Positions 29,269-32,195 of a DNA stretch of 32,195 nt are shown here, one piece after another. Location: NCBI GenBank assembly GCA_015680685.1, contig MNCI01020610.1, positions 232,404-264,598 of the forward strand, written 5' to 3'. The stretch's first letter is position 1; the number at the start of each line of letters is the position of its first letter. The position numbers were made by a program, and so were the translations under genes. Source of the DNA: Gnetum montanum (lineage: Eukaryota; Streptophyta; Gnetopsida; Gnetales; Gnetaceae). Under the pieces are notes generated by a model. It saw only the letters and a program-made list of their open reading frames with translations. It was not told the DNA's origin and searched no databases.

Positions 29269-30200
29269 TCACCAGCCTTTGCTTGGTCATATCCAGAACT
29301 AACAGGAATCAATCTAAGGATATGTCAGTGATGCATCTACATTGACTTGGCCATGAAGCCTAGAAGGTAGTCACAGAGGCAGCTAAACCCCAAATTAAAG
29401 CAAATTGTTAAGGAGGAGATAGAGCAACTCCTCAAGGTGAGGTTTATCTATCCAATCGTGGATAGTGAGTGGGTTAGCGCACTTGTAATTATATCAAAGA
29501 AGGGTGGTAAATGACAGGTTTGCGTTAACTTTAGGTTGTTAAATATGGCAACATTTAAGGATCACTTTCCTTTACCATTTGTGGATCAAGTATTAGACAC
29601 CATATCTAGACATTATTATTATAGTTTCTTGAACAGTTATAGTGGCTATAACCAAATCCAAATTGTGCCAGAAGACCAACCTAAGACAACATTCACAAGT
29701 CCCTAGGGGACTTTTGCATACTGTAAGATGCCATTTGGCCTATGTAATGCCCCTACAACATTTCAATACTTGGTCCTTAGTATCTTTCAACAACAAATCA
29801 GTAATGGTGTTGAAGTTTTCATGGACGACTTCTCCACCTATGGAGCTACATTTGAGCAAGCCTTAGATTGACTTAAGTAAGTAATAAAGAGATGTGTTGA
29901 GACAAACCTATGGCTGAATTGGAAAAAGAGCCATCTCATGGTCTAAGAAGGCATTGTGCTAGGGCATCAAATTTTGTAGAAAGGGATTGAGGTAGACCCA
30001 GAAAAGATAAGGGTCATCCAAGGAATAACACATCAACCAAAGACCATCAAAGATGTTCGGTCATTCCTTAGACACACTAGTTACTACCGATACTTTATTG
30101 AGAATTTCTCTAGGATTGTTAAACCATTGGTAGAACTTACAAAGAAAGATGCACCTTTCATATTAACTAAGGAATGTAAAAATGCATTCCAACAATTAAA
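29269..30200 (+). pseudogene. pol (RT): Reverse transcriptase of element D
   Basis: One frame (continuing from 28141) with scattered stops. The family's blocks are visible in order: IVKEEIEQLLKVRFIYPI (29407), KKGGK (29500), VNFRLLNMATFKDHFPLPF (29523-29580), FLNSYSGYNQI (29629), PKTTFTSP and GTFAYCKMPFGLCNAPTTFQ (29680-29765), the catalytic palm VFMDDFS (29815-29835), KRCVETNLWLNWKKSHLM (29890), GIVLGHQIL, and the connection block RSFLRHTSYYRYFIENFS (30060). The FMDDF palm and LNWKK segment are characteristic of the Athila branch rather than chromoviruses. Copies template RNA into DNA in intact relatives; inactive here. Confidence 0.92.
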
Positions 30201-30614
30201 AGAGAAACTCATAGAAACACCAATTCTATGAGCACTTGATTGGTCCAAACCATTGCATATCATAATAGATGCATCTAACTATGCTTTGGGAGTCATGCTC
30301 ACATAGATGAATGATAAGGAACATCCATATTATATCCATTGCATGAGTCAAAGCATTATGGGAACACATTTAAATTACCCCACCATGGAAAAAGAATTAA
30401 TGGTAGTGGTGTATGCACTAGAAAAGTTTAGACTTATGTGCTAGGTTACAAAATATTTGTACATATGGACCACAATGTAATTCACTTCCTTATGAATAAG
30501 TTGACGATGAGTCCTCATGTTATACAGTGGCTTGTGATCTTGTAGGAATTCGATATTACTATGGTAGATCGAAAAGGAATCAAGAATGTGGTCGCTAACC
30601 ATATTTCTCGCTGA
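30201..30614 (+). pseudogene. pol (RH): RNase H domain of element D
   Basis: HIIIDASNYALGVML with the first catalytic Asp at 30268, then YPTMEKELMVVVYALEKFR with the Glu (about 30385). A frameshift follows near 30450, after which DHNVIHFLMNKL and the closing DRKGIKNVVANHISR (to about 30612) are read in another phase. It degrades template RNA in intact elements. Confidence 0.85.
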
Positions 30615-30781
30615 AGATGGGATAACAAAGAGGAGGAGAGCCCACTCTTTGATCAATTTCCAAACAAACTCCTCTTTACTAGAGCAATAAATGAACAAAC
30701 GCTTGAAAAAGCAATATGGTATAATGGCATCCTCACATAGCTTCTTACTCGAGAGATGCCACAAGACTTGGATTTTAGGAA

Positions 30782-31935
30782 AAAGCAATAATTTCTTCAT
30801 CGGGTCAAATACTTCATAGAAATTAACAAACATCTTTACAAGGTGTGTGCTGATGGCTTGATCCGTTGGTGTGTCGCTAATGAAGATCAATTACGTGTTT
30901 TCTAGGATGCTCATGAAGGACCTTGCGGAGGCCACTATGCAAGGAGACACACAACCATAAAAATCCTAATGGCAGGGTACTATTTGCCCACAATCTTTAG
31001 GGATGCCCACCAGTTTGTTAAGTCTTGTGAACATTATCAACATGATGAGGGGATGACCACTCATATGGAAAGTCCTCAATAGTGGATTCAACCACGAGAA
31101 CCTTTCGACATGCGAGGCGTTGACTTCATGGGTCCCATCACACCTATGTCTAAGAAGAAAGCATATATTATAGTAGTAGTTGACTATTACACAAAATGGG
31201 CTGAAGCAATAGTTGTTACAAATTGCACATCATCATCCACTACCACCAAATTTATACAAAAACATATTGTAAATAAGTTTAGGGTGTCGTGTTCACTAAT
31301 TTTTGATAATGGAACTCATTTCATAGGTGCCACATATAGAAAATTAATGCAATTCTTGGGGGTAGAACATAAATTAACAACCATCCCCAAGCCAATGGTC
31401 AAGCAAAGATAACCAACCAAGAGATTACAAAAATATTAATGTGAACCATTAGCAAATATAGGAAGGATTGAAGCACAAAACTTAATGATGCTCTTTGGGC
31501 TTATCAATCAACTTGGAAACTTCCTATTGGATATTCTCCCTATGAGTTAGTGTACGAAAACTTCCAACACTCCCAATTTAATGTTAGCTTCACACACTCT
31601 CAACAGCTTGTGATCTAAACCTTAACCCAAGTTTAGCACAAAAGGAAAGATCGATCAATTTGAACGTGTTAGATGAAAATTGCTTAGTGGTTCTATCTTT
31701 GAATGAAATGAACAAAGCATTCAACAAGCAACGCCATGACCTTAGAAGTAGGAAAGTAAGGTTTCAACCAGGAGATAAGGTCCTCTACTGGAACCCCACA
31801 CATGTACCTCAAAAGGCAACATTTCAAATATTGTGGGAGGGACCTTATATAATTGATCAAACCTTTCCCTCTAAGGTCATGATAATTTACAAACCTAACA
31901 ACCCAAATAAAAAGCAATTGGTCAATATCCAATAA
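30782..31935 (+). pseudogene. pol (IN): Integrase of element D
   Basis: N-terminal zinc-binding region with HEGPCGGHYARRHT (30912) and a CxxC turned into C-E-H-Y (about 31027). The core (31110-31412) shows GVDFMGPI with Asp at 31122 and IFDNGTHF with Asp at 31305. A frameshift near 31410 precedes the third catalytic site, where the expected Glu reads as Lys (GQAKITN). Then LNDALWAYQSTWKLPIGYSPYELVYE (31480-31555; shown in parts: ALWAYQSTW, SPYELVY) and a C-terminal open stretch (31660-31935) with VRFQPGDKVLYWN and WEGPYIID. No chromodomain. TAA at 31933-31935. Confidence 0.9.
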
Positions 31936-32195
31936 ATTAAACCTTTCCTAGAATCAAGATTGGCTAGTGTAAATACTACCTCACCTGATGGACACCCATG
32001 TTCTATTTTTCGAATCTCCTCCTTCCAACTCAATCATGGGGGAGATGGCCATCCATGTTTACCATTACCATGGCCTCTTAGTTTTTCTACCTTTTTGTTT
32101 TTCACATTTTTGATTTTACAAATTTTTTATTTTCAAAATTTTCTAATTTTATACCATTTTGAGTACATTTAAATTTTCTTGATTATTTTACACTT
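31936..32195 (+). other. Post-integrase region of element D
   Basis: Contains the motif TCATGGGGGAGATGGCC (32034-32050), identical to A at 12132, and the T-rich tract with TTTTTGTTTTTCACATTTTTG that also follows it in A. It is the anchor that shows where A lost pol. The small ORF at 31960-32172 is a T-rich artefact. Confidence 0.75.

Larger units (their letters stand above)
24776..32195 (+). mobile_element. Element D: Athila-type element with gag and pol, 3' end off-window
   Basis: 5' LTR, degenerate PBS, gag, protease, RT, RNase H and integrase in Ty3/gypsy order, with the integrase last. There is no chromodomain after integrase. The coding part is wrecked by more than 20 stops and several frameshifts. 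The start of the post-pol non-coding region (TCATGGGGGAGATGGCC, 32034, then the T-rich tract) is present; any ORF2 and the 3' LTR would lie to the right. D is the only copy here retaining polymerase and integrase domains. Confidence 0.92.

Noticed and set aside
31960-32172. Plus-strand 70-codon ORF after integrase in D
   Set aside because: Phe/Leu-rich translation of the T-rich tract; the collinear region of A is not open in the same frame.

Overview
The window is plant nuclear repeat DNA with no host gene that I can support. It is built from decayed long-terminal-repeat (LTR) retrotransposons inserted into and beside one another. The best-preserved polymerase (right end) reads as Ty3/gypsy of the Athila type: RT palm FMDDF, an integrase tail of the ALWAY…SPYELVY kind, no chromodomain, and primer-binding sites resembling the 3' end of plant tRNA-Asp. 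A large-genome seed plant, possibly a gymnosperm, fits the density of old, diverged elements, but the species is inference only.

Layout. 1-775: minus-strand LTR of the family-A type, cut by the window edge (G). 776-4913: a second, unrelated minus-strand LTR element (F) with a 750-bp LTR, a tRNA-iMet primer-binding site and a G-poor, non-coding internal region. 4914-5225: unassigned, with a 60-bp tandem duplication. 5226-18564: minus-strand element B (truncated 3' LTR, 3' ORF, long non-coding part, gag, PBS, 5' LTR), split by element A. 7724-15169: plus-strand element A, complete from LTR to LTR and flanked by a perfect 5-bp target duplication AACTC. 18565-24710: plus-strand element C, relative of B, 5'-truncated exactly at the end of B's 5' LTR. 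24776-32195: plus-strand element D with gag, protease, RT, RNase H and integrase, running off the window before its 3' LTR.

A, B and C all lack reverse transcriptase, RNase H and integrase. D carries them but is full of stops and frameshifts. A could have moved only with enzymes supplied in trans, for example by a D-like relative. B and C carry a further ORF (ORF2) between gag and the 3' LTR, the position where Athila-type elements carry their env-like ORF. It is preceded in A, B and C by a 59-68 nt intron-like block that ends at or next to the ORF2 ATG. In C a stretch with U3-like GATATC motifs and a TATA box lies 0.5 kb upstream of it.

The strongest candidates for something undescribed are that ORF2 expression module (internal promoter-like segment, mini-intron, coiled-coil ORF), the palindromic GATATC arrays in the LTR promoters of several families, and a TCATGGGGG polypurine motif that recurs at three module boundaries within one element.
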